A stretch of DNA of 64,000 nucleotides, taken from NCBI RefSeq assembly GCF_013415115.1, contig NZ_JACCDD010000006.1:1-64000 (forward strand), read 5' to 3'. Shown in pieces: positions 39,263-48,299 of this stretch. This DNA comes from Vreelandella zhaodongensis. Its GTDB lineage: Bacteria > Pseudomonadota > Gammaproteobacteria > Pseudomonadales > Halomonadaceae. A program made the position numbers and the translations under genes. Under the pieces are notes generated by a model. It saw only the letters and a list, made by a program, of their open reading frames with translations, did no database searches and was not told where the DNA came from. Each line of letters begins with the position of its first letter. Position 1 is the first letter of the stretch.

Positions 39263-41968
39263 ATGCCACTGCTGCGAGAGAAGTTGAAGGCGCCGCTGCT
39301 GCCGCTAAGCGTGGTCGCTCGGCCGCGCCTGAATGATCATTTTGTGCTAAACGACCGAGTACGATTGCTAGTGGTACAGGCACCCTCTGGGTACGGTAAG
39401 ACGACGCTGCTTGCCGAGCGACTACCGGCGTTGGAGCAGGAAGCCGCTTGGTTGCGTTTCGACCAGCGCGACAACCAACCGGTACGGTTTTTAACTTACT
39501 GGCGGGAAGCGTTAAATACACTGCTCGAAGCACCCTATGTGCTCTCACCCATGACAGACGATGCTGACTGCGTCGAGCAGCTTGAACGTTGGCTGGGTGA
39601 GTTGCCTGAGCAGCGTTCTGCGTGTCGTTTAGTCGTAGACGAATTTGAACACCTGACCCATCCGGATATCTTGGCTGGTGTTGCTCACTGGCTTCGACAT
39701 CAGCCGTTGTGGCTAACGCTGACAGTAGCAAGTCGTTCACACCCTGCGTTGGGTCTAGCAAGCCTGAGGCTCCGGGGCGAATTAGAAGAGATCGACTTGC
39801 AAGGGTTGGCGTTTGATAGCGAAGAAGCGCAAACCTTATGTGCAGAGCAACTGAGCTTTCCTCCCACTCGGGTGAGTCTGGAGCGTGCCCTGCGCAGAAG
39901 CGGTGGCTGGATTATGGCGCTTAACTGGCTGGTGGAGCGCACCACCACACGTGCAGGATTCGATGCGCTGGTCGAACGGTTAAACGGATCACACCCCGAT
40001 TTTGTCGCTTGGTTTGACGAACTGCTGGCTGCTGCGCTGCCGCCTGAAGAGCGCGAATTAATACTTCAGTTGGGGGTGCTAGAGCGTTTTTCCCCTGAGC
40101 TAATGGCGCGCCTATTGGAAGGGGAGCGGCTCACCCAGCGCCTGGAAGCCTTTGCCCAGGCGGGGCTATTTATCGAGCGGCCAGATCCCCACGCTCAGTG
40201 GTTCCGCTTCCAGCGATTATTCGGTGAATACCTACGTCATCGTCGCCACGAGCTTAGCTTAGCGACCCAGCGGGCGTTGCATCAGCGAGCCAGTCACGCA
40301 TGGCTAGCGCTTAATGATCCCATTATGGCGCTGCGCCAAGCCATTCTGAGCGAGGATCTGGATGACGTTTCCAGCTTGATAGTGACCCAAGGGCCCGTAT
40401 TGATAGGGCGAGGGGCGTATGCGTTGCTGGCCCAAGGTTTCACACTACTGGGCGAACCACGGCTCTCTATGGACCCGAAATTAACACTGCTTTACGGCTG
40501 GGTGTCGCATGCGCAGTTTCAATTTGATGTCGCGACACGGGTGATTGGGTGGATAGAAGCTCAGTTAAGTGCGCAAGAGTGGCAAGCGCTACATTCTGAG
40601 TTTGCCACCTTGAGAGCCCAGCTGGCGATTAATCAGGGAAATGCTGAGCTTGCAGCACCGCTGGCAGAGCAAGCGCTCGCGCAGCCTGCTCGTTACCTGG
40701 CATCAACACCGCTGACCGCCACCGCTATTCTTAGTGAAGCACGCTTTGTTCTGGGCTACCTGGAAGAGTCGCTTCAGCGCGTTAGAGAAGTCGAGCGCCA
40801 AGCCCGTCAGCGCAACGATCATCAGCTGCTGCTGTGGTCATACTGTCATCAGTCTGAAACCTTGGTTGCTCAGGGACGCTTACAGGCTGCCTACGATATT
40901 CAAGAGCGCGCATTTGCCCATATAGAGCGGGCCGAACTTGAGCATCTACCGATAGCGGAGTTTCTTTATCGCATACGCAGTCAGGTGCTGTGGGAGTGGC
41001 ACCGGCTTGATGAAGCCGAACAAGCCGCTTTGAACGGTATTGCGGTGCTGGATAACCAGGGCGAACGCTGGACGCTTCAGTGCCATATTCAACTCGCTAA
41101 AATCGCTCAAAGCCGAGGCGATCAAGCCCAGTGTGCCGACCACATTCGGCGTCTACGTAAAATCCTCGCAGAAGGGGACTACCATATTGACTGGGTTGCC
41201 AACGCCCACGCTACGTTGCTGGCTTGGTGGCAGTCCACCAATGATAGGGACGCCATTGAGCGCTGGCGTCAAGAAGCGCCCGCTCCGCTTACCGAGCATG
41301 CGACTAACCACTTTTCCCAGTGTAATGTGCGTAACCACGCGCGGGCGCTAACGCTATTGGGCCACTATGCGGAAGCCCGAGAACTTTTAAATACGCTTGA
41401 AGAACAGACTCAGCGACTAGGGCTGATAACGGACGCTAACCGCAACCAGATTTGCCTAGCGGCGGTAGCGTGGCACGAGGGGAGTACCGAACAAGCGGCT
41501 CAGCATCTTCAGAAGGCACTCGCGCTGGCATCTCGCACCGCCCTGGTAGGAAGCTTTTTACGCCTAGGCAAGCCGTTAGGCGAATTGTTGGGCCAGCTAA
41601 ATACTAGCGGTCAATTAAATAGCCTTGAGCAAGCCCGCGCGGAGCGATTGTTAGCACTCGCCAGTCGCCAAAAAGAGTTTGGTAGCGCCCGACGCTTAAT
41701 GCTGGATGAAACAGTGATTGCCGATATTGTGGCGCGTCCCGATGTGCCTGAGTTGATTCGTACGTCGCCGTTAACCCGCCGGGAGTGGCAAATTCTGGGA
41801 CTGATTCATGCGGGGCTTTCCAATGAGCAGATCGCTGAACAGCTCTCAGTAGCGCCCACCACCATCAAAACCCATATTCGCAGCCTTTATCAAAAACAGA
41901 ATATTCGACGTCGTGACGAAGCCATTGCGCTGGCAGGACAATTGCTGGCGCATATTCAAGGAGAGTAA
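39263..41968 (+). CDS. malT: LuxR-family maltose regulon activator MalT
   Basis: At ATG 39263 (ribosome site TAGGAGA) the protein is 901 residues, the length of E. coli MalT. An earlier in-frame start at 39197 falls inside the porin terminator. The N-terminal STAND NTPase domain has Walker A in APSGYGKTTLLAER (near residue 46). A long TPR-like helical sensor region follows. The C-terminal LuxR HTH contains LTRREWQILGLIHAGLSNEQIAEQL and TTIKTHIRSLYQK. MalT binds ATP and maltotriose and activates mal promoters. A MalT-box-like GGGGATGAT follows downstream of the gene. Confidence 0.92.
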   Translation: MPLLREKLKAPLLPLSVVARPRLNDHFVLNDRVRLLVVQAPSGYGKTTLLAERLPALEQEAAWLRFDQRDNQPVRFLTYWREALNTLLEAPYVLSPMTDDADCVEQLERWLGELPEQRSACRLVVDEFEHLTHPDILAGVAHWLRHQPLWLTLTVASRSHPALGLASLRLRGELEEIDLQGLAFDSEEAQTLCAEQLSFPPTRVSLERALRRSGGWIMALNWLVERTTTRAGFDALVERLNGSHPDFVAWFDELLAAALPPEERELILQLGVLERFSPELMARLLEGERLTQRLEAFAQAGLFIERPDPHAQWFRFQRLFGEYLRHRRHELSLATQRALHQRASHAWLALNDPIMALRQAILSEDLDDVSSLIVTQGPVLIGRGAYALLAQGFTLLGEPRLSMDPKLTLLYGWVSHAQFQFDVATRVIGWIEAQLSAQEWQALHSEFATLRAQLAINQGNAELAAPLAEQALAQPARYLASTPLTATAILSEARFVLGYLEESLQRVREVERQARQRNDHQLLLWSYCHQSETLVAQGRLQAAYDIQERAFAHIERAELEHLPIAEFLYRIRSQVLWEWHRLDEAEQAALNGIAVLDNQGERWTLQCHIQLAKIAQSRGDQAQCADHIRRLRKILAEGDYHIDWVANAHATLLAWWQSTNDRDAIERWRQEAPAPLTEHATNHFSQCNVRNHARALTLLGHYAEARELLNTLEEQTQRLGLITDANRNQICLAAVAWHEGSTEQAAQHLQKALALASRTALVGSFLRLGKPLGELLGQLNTSGQLNSLEQARAERLLALASRQKEFGSARRLMLDETVIADIVARPDVPELIRTSPLTRREWQILGLIHAGLSNEQIAEQLSVAPTTIKTHIRSLYQKQNIRRRDEAIALAGQLLAHIQGE

Positions 41969-42025
41969 ACAATGCTCATGGGCGGTAGTAGCTACTCCCA
42001 ACGCCTACGCCTAGCTAAGCCTCAG

Positions 42026-42034
42026 GGGGATGAT
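42026..42034 (+). promoter_or_regulatory. Candidate MalT box before the second alpha-glucosidase gene
   Basis: GGGGATGAT resembles the MalT box GGGGA(T/G)GAGG and keeps the GGATGA core. It lies 66-74 bp upstream of the ATG in the 131-bp gap after malT. Only one box was found, whereas MalT usually needs an array. Confidence 0.45.
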
Positions 42035-42099
42035 TTTATATAGGGGGCAAGACTGCATCATGGCAAGCAACAGGCCATTAAAAGGACAAGGACAATACG

Positions 42100-43779
42100 A
42101 TGATGCAGATGCCTTCAACTTCCCACTATGTTGGCAGCCAAGGCGCTGACTGGTGGCGCGGTGCCGTGATTTATCAAATTTACCCGCGCAGCTTTTTAGA
42201 CAGCCGTGGCGACGGCATTGGTGACTTAAAAGGGGTAATCGACAAGCTCGATTACATTGCCTCGCTTAATGTCGATGCGATTTGGTTGTCGCCATTTTTT
42301 ACATCGCCGATGAAGGACTTTGGTTACGATATTAGCGATTATCGCGGCATTGATCCGATGTTTGGCACCTTGGAAGATTTTGATCGACTGGTAGAAGCCG
42401 CTCATGCGCGAGGGCTGAAGGTAACCATCGACCAGGTGATGTCGCACACGTCAGACCAGCACGCTTGGTTTGAAGAGAGCCGACAAAGCCGTGATAACCC
42501 CAAAGCGGACTGGTACGTCTGGGCCGACCCCAAGCCTGATGGTGCACCGCCGACTAATTGGCAGTCGGTGTTTGGCGGCAGCGCTTGGCAGTGGGACACG
42601 CGCCGCTGCCAGTACTACCTGCATAACTTCCTGGCGAGCCAGCCGGACCTTAACTTCCGCACCCCCGCCGTGGTTGACGCCATGTTGGAAGAGGTACGCT
42701 TTTGGCTAGAGCGGGGCGTAGACGGTTTCCGTCTGGATGCGGTGAACTTCTGCACCCACGGTGAACTTAACGATAATCCACCGCGCGAAGAAGTCATTGA
42801 AAGCTTTTTAGGCGTTCGCCCAGACAACCCCTATGGGTACCAGTTACACCAGTACGATAAAACCCAGCCGGAAAATGTAGTGTTCTTAGAACGCCTACGC
42901 GGCCTGTTAGACGAGTACCCAGGCACGACCAGCGTTGGCGAAGTAGGCGACGACGATGCCTTAGGCGTGATGGCAGAATACTCCCAGGGCGGCAAGCGCC
43001 TACACATGTGTTATTCATTTAACCTGCTGACCGACAAAGCCGACCCCGATTACCTGCATGCCACACTCACCGAAATGGAAGCACGCATTGGCGACGGTTG
43101 GCCCTGCTGGGCGCTAGGAAATCACGATGTTACCCGCCTTGCCACCCGCTGGCAGGCTGAAGGGCAGCTGGATAAGCTGCGGCTTTATATGGTGTTCCTG
43201 CTTACCCAGCGGGGCAGCGTGTGTCTCTATCAAGGTGAAGAGTTAGGGCTGCCTGAGGCCGAACTTACGTTTGAGCAGTTGGTGGACCCTGCTGGCATTA
43301 CTTTCTGGCCTGCTTATAAAGGCCGTGATGGCTGCCGAACGCCGCACCCCTGGCAAGCTGACGTACCACATGCTGGCTTTAGTAACGTCACGCCCTGGCT
43401 GCCAGTGCCCGAGTCTCACGCCAGCCTCGCCGTTGACCAGCAAGATAACGATGCTGGTTCGTTGCTCAATGCTTATCGCGAGTTTTTGGCGTTCCGCCGT
43501 ACCCTGCCTGCGCTAGTAAAAGGCGACGTGCGCTATCACGCTGTGCGTGATGATGTGCTCTGTTTAGAGCGCACCTACCAGCAAACACGGTTGCTGATTG
43601 CGCTAAACTTTAGTGATCAAGCCATCACTCGCTCGGCTCCTGAGAGCGCAGAATCTCTCCAGAATGCTCCTGCATGGCTAAACGGCGAGTGGCAGGGTGG
43701 CCAACTGATGCTGCCGCCATACGGCGTAGCGATTGCCCGTTGCTCACAAACCGAGGAGAACGCACCATGGGACGTTTAA
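42100..43779 (+). CDS. Alpha-glucosidase, GH13 (second paralogue, mal-linked)
   Basis: This 559-residue protein without a signal peptide has clear GH13 regions: MSHTSDQHAWF, GFRLDAVNF with nucleophile D213, VGEVGDDD with acid/base E281, and GNHDV with D343. It is a clear paralogue of the enzyme at 32451-34067 but sits behind malT. It overlaps the downstream malK-type gene by 13 bp. That context suggests maltose/maltodextrin breakdown, while the other copy serves the LacI-controlled operon. Oligo-1,6-glucosidase activity cannot be excluded. Confidence 0.92.
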   Translation: MMQMPSTSHYVGSQGADWWRGAVIYQIYPRSFLDSRGDGIGDLKGVIDKLDYIASLNVDAIWLSPFFTSPMKDFGYDISDYRGIDPMFGTLEDFDRLVEAAHARGLKVTIDQVMSHTSDQHAWFEESRQSRDNPKADWYVWADPKPDGAPPTNWQSVFGGSAWQWDTRRCQYYLHNFLASQPDLNFRTPAVVDAMLEEVRFWLERGVDGFRLDAVNFCTHGELNDNPPREEVIESFLGVRPDNPYGYQLHQYDKTQPENVVFLERLRGLLDEYPGTTSVGEVGDDDALGVMAEYSQGGKRLHMCYSFNLLTDKADPDYLHATLTEMEARIGDGWPCWALGNHDVTRLATRWQAEGQLDKLRLYMVFLLTQRGSVCLYQGEELGLPEAELTFEQLVDPAGITFWPAYKGRDGCRTPHPWQADVPHAGFSNVTPWLPVPESHASLAVDQQDNDAGSLLNAYREFLAFRRTLPALVKGDVRYHAVRDDVLCLERTYQQTRLLIALNFSDQAITRSAPESAESLQNAPAWLNGEWQGGQLMLPPYGVAIARCSQTEENAPWDV

Positions 43780-44882
43780 CGCTTAGTGGCATCGGTAAAT
43801 CCTTTGGCGGCGTGGAAATCTCTCGGGATATCGACCTAACGATTGAGGATGGCGAGTTTGTGGTGTTCGTTGGCCCCTCTGGCTGCGGAAAATCCACCTT
43901 GCTGCGTATGATTGCCGGCCTGGAAGATATCACTGAAGGCGATATGCAGCTTGATGGTCAGCGGATCAATGAGATTCCGCCCCAGGAGCGCGATATCGGT
44001 ATGGTGTTCCAATCCTATGCGCTTTACCCGCATATGAGCGTGGCGGAAAATATGGCGTTTGGCTTAAAGCTGGCGCGTACTGATAAAGCCGAAATTCATC
44101 GCCGCGTGCAGCACGCCGCTGAAATGCTGCACTTAACTGAATTGCTTGAGCGCAAGCCCAAAGACCTTTCCGGTGGCCAGCGTCAGAGGGTCGCTATTGG
44201 CCGAACCTTGGTAAAAGAGCCAGCGGTGTTTCTGTTCGATGAGCCGCTCTCTAATCTGGATGCCGCCCTGCGGGTGGATATGCGAGTGCAGATTGCGGCA
44301 CTGCATAAGCGCCTGAATGCCACCATGATTTACGTGACCCACGATCAAGTGGAAGCGATGACGCTGGCTGACCGTATTGTGCTGCTTTCCCGTGGCCGTA
44401 TCGCCCAGGTCGGTGCGCCGCTTTCACTCTATCACTTCCCTAAAACCCTTGAGGTGGCCGAGTTCATCGGCTCGCCGCGCATTAATACCTTCCCCGTGAC
44501 GGTGATAGATCCAGGCGAGCGGCGAACGGTGGTGCGTCTACATAGCGGTGACACGCTGGCAGTGGCGGTCAATGGCAAGCATCTTCAGCCAGGGGATAGC
44601 GTAACGCTTGGGCTGCGGGCGGAAGATTTTGTCGCCGCAGAGCAGGCAGAAGCCACGCTGAGCGCCACCTTAATGGTGGCGGAAAAGCTGGGTTACGAAA
44701 CGCTGGCGCACTGGCAGGTAGCAGGTATTAGCGTTCCGCTCACCCAGCGTTTAGATGGTTTGACCCACTTAGAAGAGGGCCAAACGGTGCGTTTGGGGCT
44801 GGCGGGCCAGCATTGCCACCTGTTTGATCAGCATGGCAATGCTTGCCCCCGACAGGTAGAAGTAGACGGTGTTAGCCAGTAG
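43767..44882 (+). CDS. malK: Maltose ABC transporter ATP-binding protein MalK
   Basis: This protein of 371 residues starts at ATG 43767, behind GAGGAGAA and inside the end of the glucosidase gene; an earlier start at 43674 lies deep in that gene. Walker A is GPSGCGKSTLLRMIAGLE, the signature LSGGQRQRVAIGRTLVKEP and Walker B FLFDEPLSNLDA. A C-terminal TOBE domain follows. It is probably the ATPase for MalFG at 56118-58575, which has no malK next to it, and it may bind MalT as in enterics. Confidence 0.88.
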   Translation: MGRLTLSGIGKSFGGVEISRDIDLTIEDGEFVVFVGPSGCGKSTLLRMIAGLEDITEGDMQLDGQRINEIPPQERDIGMVFQSYALYPHMSVAENMAFGLKLARTDKAEIHRRVQHAAEMLHLTELLERKPKDLSGGQRQRVAIGRTLVKEPAVFLFDEPLSNLDAALRVDMRVQIAALHKRLNATMIYVTHDQVEAMTLADRIVLLSRGRIAQVGAPLSLYHFPKTLEVAEFIGSPRINTFPVTVIDPGERRTVVRLHSGDTLAVAVNGKHLQPGDSVTLGLRAEDFVAAEQAEATLSATLMVAEKLGYETLAHWQVAGISVPLTQRLDGLTHLEEGQTVRLGLAGQHCHLFDQHGNACPRQVEVDGVSQ

Positions 44883-44926
44883 CGCGTTAGAAAAAGAGCA
44901 TGTTTCAGAGGCTAGTTCCGAGTGGG

Positions 44927-46300
44927 TTAGAAGAATGTTAAACCCACTTGGAATAGCCGCTCCACGTCACGAATTCGCCGCTTATCGATCACAAACAGAA
45001 TGACGTGGTCGCCGCTTTCGACCATCACATCTCCATGACCAATGATGACCTCTTTGCCCCGAACGATGGCACCAATGGTGGTGCCTTCAGGCAGATTGAT
45101 CTCAGCAATGGTACGGCCCACCACCTTGGACGACTGCTTATCACCGTGGGCGATAGCCTCGATGGCTTCCGCAGCGCCACGGCGCAGCGAGTGCACATTG
45201 ACAATATCGCCTCGGCGGACGTGGGTAAGCAGGCTGCCGATGGTCGCTTGCTGGGGGGATATGGCGATATCGATTTCGCCCCCCTGAACCAAGTCCACGT
45301 AGGCAGCGTTGTTAATCAGCGTCAGTACTTTCTTTGCTCCCAGGCGCTTGGCCAGCAGCGACGACATAATATTCACCTCGTCGTCGTTGGTCAGGGCACA
45401 AAAGATATCGCAGTCTTCGATGTTCTCTTCTTCCAGCAGCCGCTTGCTGGTGGCGCTGCCGTGGAGAACCACCGTACGGTCAAGCCGCTCGGAAAGCGCA
45501 GTGCAGCGCTCTAAACTGTGCTCGATAATCTTGACTTGATGGCTGTGCTCCAGGTGTTCGGCCAACCGTTCACCGATATTGCCGCCTCCGGCAATTACTA
45601 CCCGACGAAAATCCCGTTCAACACGGCGTAGCTCGCTCATTACCGCGCGAATATCGCGCCGTGCGGCAAGGAAAAACACCTCGTCATCGGCTTCAATCAC
45701 CGTGTCGCCACGGGGAATAATCGGCCGATTGCGCCGGTAAATCGCCGCCACACGGGTTTCCACATTGGGCATGTGCTTGGCTAAAAAGGCTAAATCCTGC
45801 CCCACCAGTGGGCCACCGTAAAATGCCTTGACTGCGACCAACTGCACCACACCCCCGGCAAACTCCAATACCTGCAGTGCACCGGGGTGCTCAATCAGGC
45901 GACGTACATGATCCGTCACCACTTGTTCGGGGCTGATCAGCACATCAATAGGAATCGCTTCGTGGGCAAACAGCCCTTTACGCGTGAGGTAGGCCGTTGA
46001 GCGGACGCGGGCAATTTTGGTGGGGGTGCGAAACAGCGTATGCGCTACTTGGCAGGCAATCATATTGACTTCGTCGGTGTTGGTCACCGCAATTAGCATA
46101 TCGGCGTCTTCACAGCCCGCCTGACGTAGCACAATCGGATACGAAGCTGCGCCCGTCACCGTGCGAATATCCAGTTTGGTGTGCAGTTCGCGAAGCTTTG
46201 CACCGTCAGTATCAACAACAGTGATGTCATTTTCTTCGCGGGCTAGGTGCTCCGCCAGGGTGGCACCGACCTGGCCGGCACCCAAAATAATAATCTTCAT
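44927..46300 (-). CDS. trkA: Trk potassium uptake NAD-binding regulatory protein
   Basis: This 457-residue cytoplasmic protein gates the TrkH/TrkI channel. It has two RCK units, each starting with a Rossmann motif: [18 protein letters not shown] at residue 2 and [17 protein letters not shown] near residue 234. Each unit ends in a TrkA_C domain. It is divergent from kdpF across 207 bp and convergent with malK. A trkH gene lies about 8 kb away on the other side of kdp. Confidence 0.96.
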   Translation of the reverse strand: MKIIILGAGQVGATLAEHLAREENDITVVDTDGAKLRELHTKLDIRTVTGAASYPIVLRQAGCEDADMLIAVTNTDEVNMIACQVAHTLFRTPTKIARVRSTAYLTRKGLFAHEAIPIDVLISPEQVVTDHVRRLIEHPGALQVLEFAGGVVQLVAVKAFYGGPLVGQDLAFLAKHMPNVETRVAAIYRRNRPIIPRGDTVIEADDEVFFLAARRDIRAVMSELRRVERDFRRVVIAGGGNIGERLAEHLEHSHQVKIIEHSLERCTALSERLDRTVVLHGSATSKRLLEEENIEDCDIFCALTNDDEVNIMSSLLAKRLGAKKVLTLINNAAYVDLVQGGEIDIAISPQQATIGSLLTHVRRGDIVNVHSLRRGAAEAIEAIAHGDKQSSKVVGRTIAEINLPEGTTIGAIVRGKEVIIGHGDVMVESGDHVILFVIDKRRIRDVERLFQVGLTFF

Positions 46301-46408
46301 CGGTGGTTAGATCACTCTGGCGATATGTCACTAAAGATAGTCACCTATCTACGGGGAGGCTGTCGAGCGCTGCAGCGATAGGAAGTCCCTTTATGGAGCT
46401 AAAAGCCC

Positions 46409-46463
46409 ATTTTTTTACGCCTTTTTGACGGCTAACGCCTTAAACGCCATCGATTTTTTACGC
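46409..46463 (+). promoter_or_regulatory. Direct repeat upstream of kdp, possible KdpE site
   Basis: ATTTTTTTACGC (46409-46420) and ATTTTTTACGC (46453-46463) lie 40-100 bp before kdpF in the trkA-kdpF gap. KdpE sites are T-rich and promoter-proximal, so these are candidates only. Confidence 0.3.
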
Positions 46464-46507
46464 AGGCAATCCCTAATCTCTGGGTGCCAATCAAAGGAGG
46501 CACTTCG

Positions 46508-46588
46508 ATGAATTTTGCACTGTTGATAATCGCGACCGGGACAGCGGCGTATTTGTTTTACGCGCTAGTTTGCCCCGAGCGTTTTTAG
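46508..46588 (+). CDS. kdpF: Kdp complex small subunit KdpF
   Basis: This 26-residue peptide (MNFALLIIATGT followed by AAYLFYALVCPERF) is one transmembrane helix. It starts at ATG 46508 after a strong AAGGAGG site and ends 9 bp before kdpA. Size, hydrophobicity, the PERF end and position match KdpF, which stabilises the KdpFABC potassium pump. Confidence 0.93.
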   Translation: MNFALLIIATGTAAYLFYALVCPERF

Positions 46589-46597
46589 GAGATCGCC

Positions 46598-48289
46598 ATG
46601 AACGACATGATCGCCATTTATGCCATCGTGGCATTACTTGGAGTGCCATTGGGAATATACATTGCCTGCGCGCTAAGTACTCAGCCAAGCCGAGTCGACA
46701 CGCTGTTTCGCGTGATAGAGACGCCTATTTATCGATTAGCAGGCGTTAACAGTCAAAGCATTATGACGTGGCAAGTGTATGCACTCGCCATTCTGAAGCT
46801 ACATGTAGGTTTGATACTACTGGCATGGTTGGTGTTTATGTGTCAGGGCTTGCTGCCCCTGAACCCTGATGGCATACCCGGCATGAAGTGGGATACAGCG
46901 CTGCATACGGCGGTTTCGTTTGCCACCAATACCAACCAGCAGCACTACTCAGGCCAGGCGCAGCTTTCCCACCTAAGCCAAACCTTTGCCATTGTAACGC
47001 TGCAGTTTTTAACACCTGCTACTGGGCTCGCTGTGCTGGTCGCAATAGCCCGTACCTTGCTTGTAGCTCGGCCTGCGGGAACGGTAAAAGGGGTTGGTAA
47101 TTACTACCATGACCTAACCCGTACAGTAGTGCGCGTGATGTTGCCGCTGGCAGCGGTGGTGGCGCTGTTGCTGACGTCGCAAGGAGTGCCTTCTAGCTAC
47201 CAGGCGGCGCACCAGATTGAAATGTTGGACTCGCAAGTGGAAGAAGTGCAGTCGATCCCCTTGGGGCCGGTTGCATCCATGGTCGCGATCAAGCAGTTAG
47301 GCACCAATGGTGGTGGCTGGTATGGGCCGAACTCTAGCGTTCCGCTTGAGAACCCAACACCATTATCCAATGTGATTGAAACCGCTTCGCTGACGATAAT
47401 TCCCTTCGCATTACTGATTGCCATCGCACTTATTAGTGGCCGACGCCGATTAATGATGGGTATTGGTGCTGTGATGCTGACGTTTTCGCTGATTTCAACC
47501 TCGGTTGTGGTTTCTTCGGAACGTATGCCGAATGCTGCTCTTGTCGAGCTTTCCCAGCCTGGCGCTAATCTGGAAGGCAAAGAACTACGGTTTGGTACGG
47601 ATCTTTCCGCGCTATGGGGCAGTTGGACGACACAAACATCGAACGGATCCGTGAACGCCATGCACGACAGCTTCAACCCCATGGGCGGGATGATGCTGTT
47701 GATGGATATGTTTGTGAACGTCACCTTTGGCGGCGTAGGTGTTGGGCTTATCGGTTTCTTCCTCTATCTGATGTTGGCGGCTTTTGTTGGCTCATTGATG
47801 GTCGGTAGAGCGCCAGAACTGTTTGGTAAGCCGCTAGAAACCCGTGAAATGCGCTGGATCTCGCTAGCAATCCTGGCGCAGCCGTTAGTCATTCTTGGTC
47901 TCTCTGCGCTTACCGTGGCGATGCCTGGCGCTGCTGGAACCTCAAACCCTGGTTTCCACGGCCTATCCCAAGTGCTTTATGAATTCACCTCAGCATTTGC
48001 CAATAACGGCTCTGGTTTTGAAGGGCTTGGCGATGATACGACCTGGTGGAACCTCGCCTGTGTTATCGCACTAATGGTCGGTCGATTCCTGCCCATGCTG
48101 GTGCCATTAGCGGTGGCCGGATGGTTGGCAGCGAAGCGCACTGCACCCGCAGGACGCGGCACCTTACCGATGGATAGCCCTGCATTTATGGGATTGACCG
48201 CCGGTGTGATTGTGATTGTTAACTTGCTGGGCTTCTTACCGGCGTTAGTGCTTGGCCCGATTGCTGAAGCCGTCACGCAAGGCTTCTAG
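46598..48289 (+). CDS. kdpA: Potassium-transporting ATPase subunit A
   Basis: This 563-residue inner-membrane protein forms the K+-selective pore of the Kdp pump. It has about ten membrane spans and selectivity-filter-type loops such as FATNTNQQHYSG, KQLGTNGGGWYG and FANNGSGFEG. GGAG precedes the ATG. It is followed by kdpB after 10 bp. The complex scavenges K+ at low external concentration and under osmotic stress. Confidence 0.97.
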   Translation: MNDMIAIYAIVALLGVPLGIYIACALSTQPSRVDTLFRVIETPIYRLAGVNSQSIMTWQVYALAILKLHVGLILLAWLVFMCQGLLPLNPDGIPGMKWDTALHTAVSFATNTNQQHYSGQAQLSHLSQTFAIVTLQFLTPATGLAVLVAIARTLLVARPAGTVKGVGNYYHDLTRTVVRVMLPLAAVVALLLTSQGVPSSYQAAHQIEMLDSQVEEVQSIPLGPVASMVAIKQLGTNGGGWYGPNSSVPLENPTPLSNVIETASLTIIPFALLIAIALISGRRRLMMGIGAVMLTFSLISTSVVVSSERMPNAALVELSQPGANLEGKELRFGTDLSALWGSWTTQTSNGSVNAMHDSFNPMGGMMLLMDMFVNVTFGGVGVGLIGFFLYLMLAAFVGSLMVGRAPELFGKPLETREMRWISLAILAQPLVILGLSALTVAMPGAAGTSNPGFHGLSQVLYEFTSAFANNGSGFEGLGDDTTWWNLACVIALMVGRFLPMLVPLAVAGWLAAKRTAPAGRGTLPMDSPAFMGLTAGVIVIVNLLGFLPALVLGPIAEAVTQGF

Positions 48290-48299
48290 GAGAAACGAG

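Noticed and set aside
41990..42000. AGTAGCTACT palindrome after malT as a terminator or operator
   Set aside because: No T-run follows and the word does not recur elsewhere in the window. Chance is likely.
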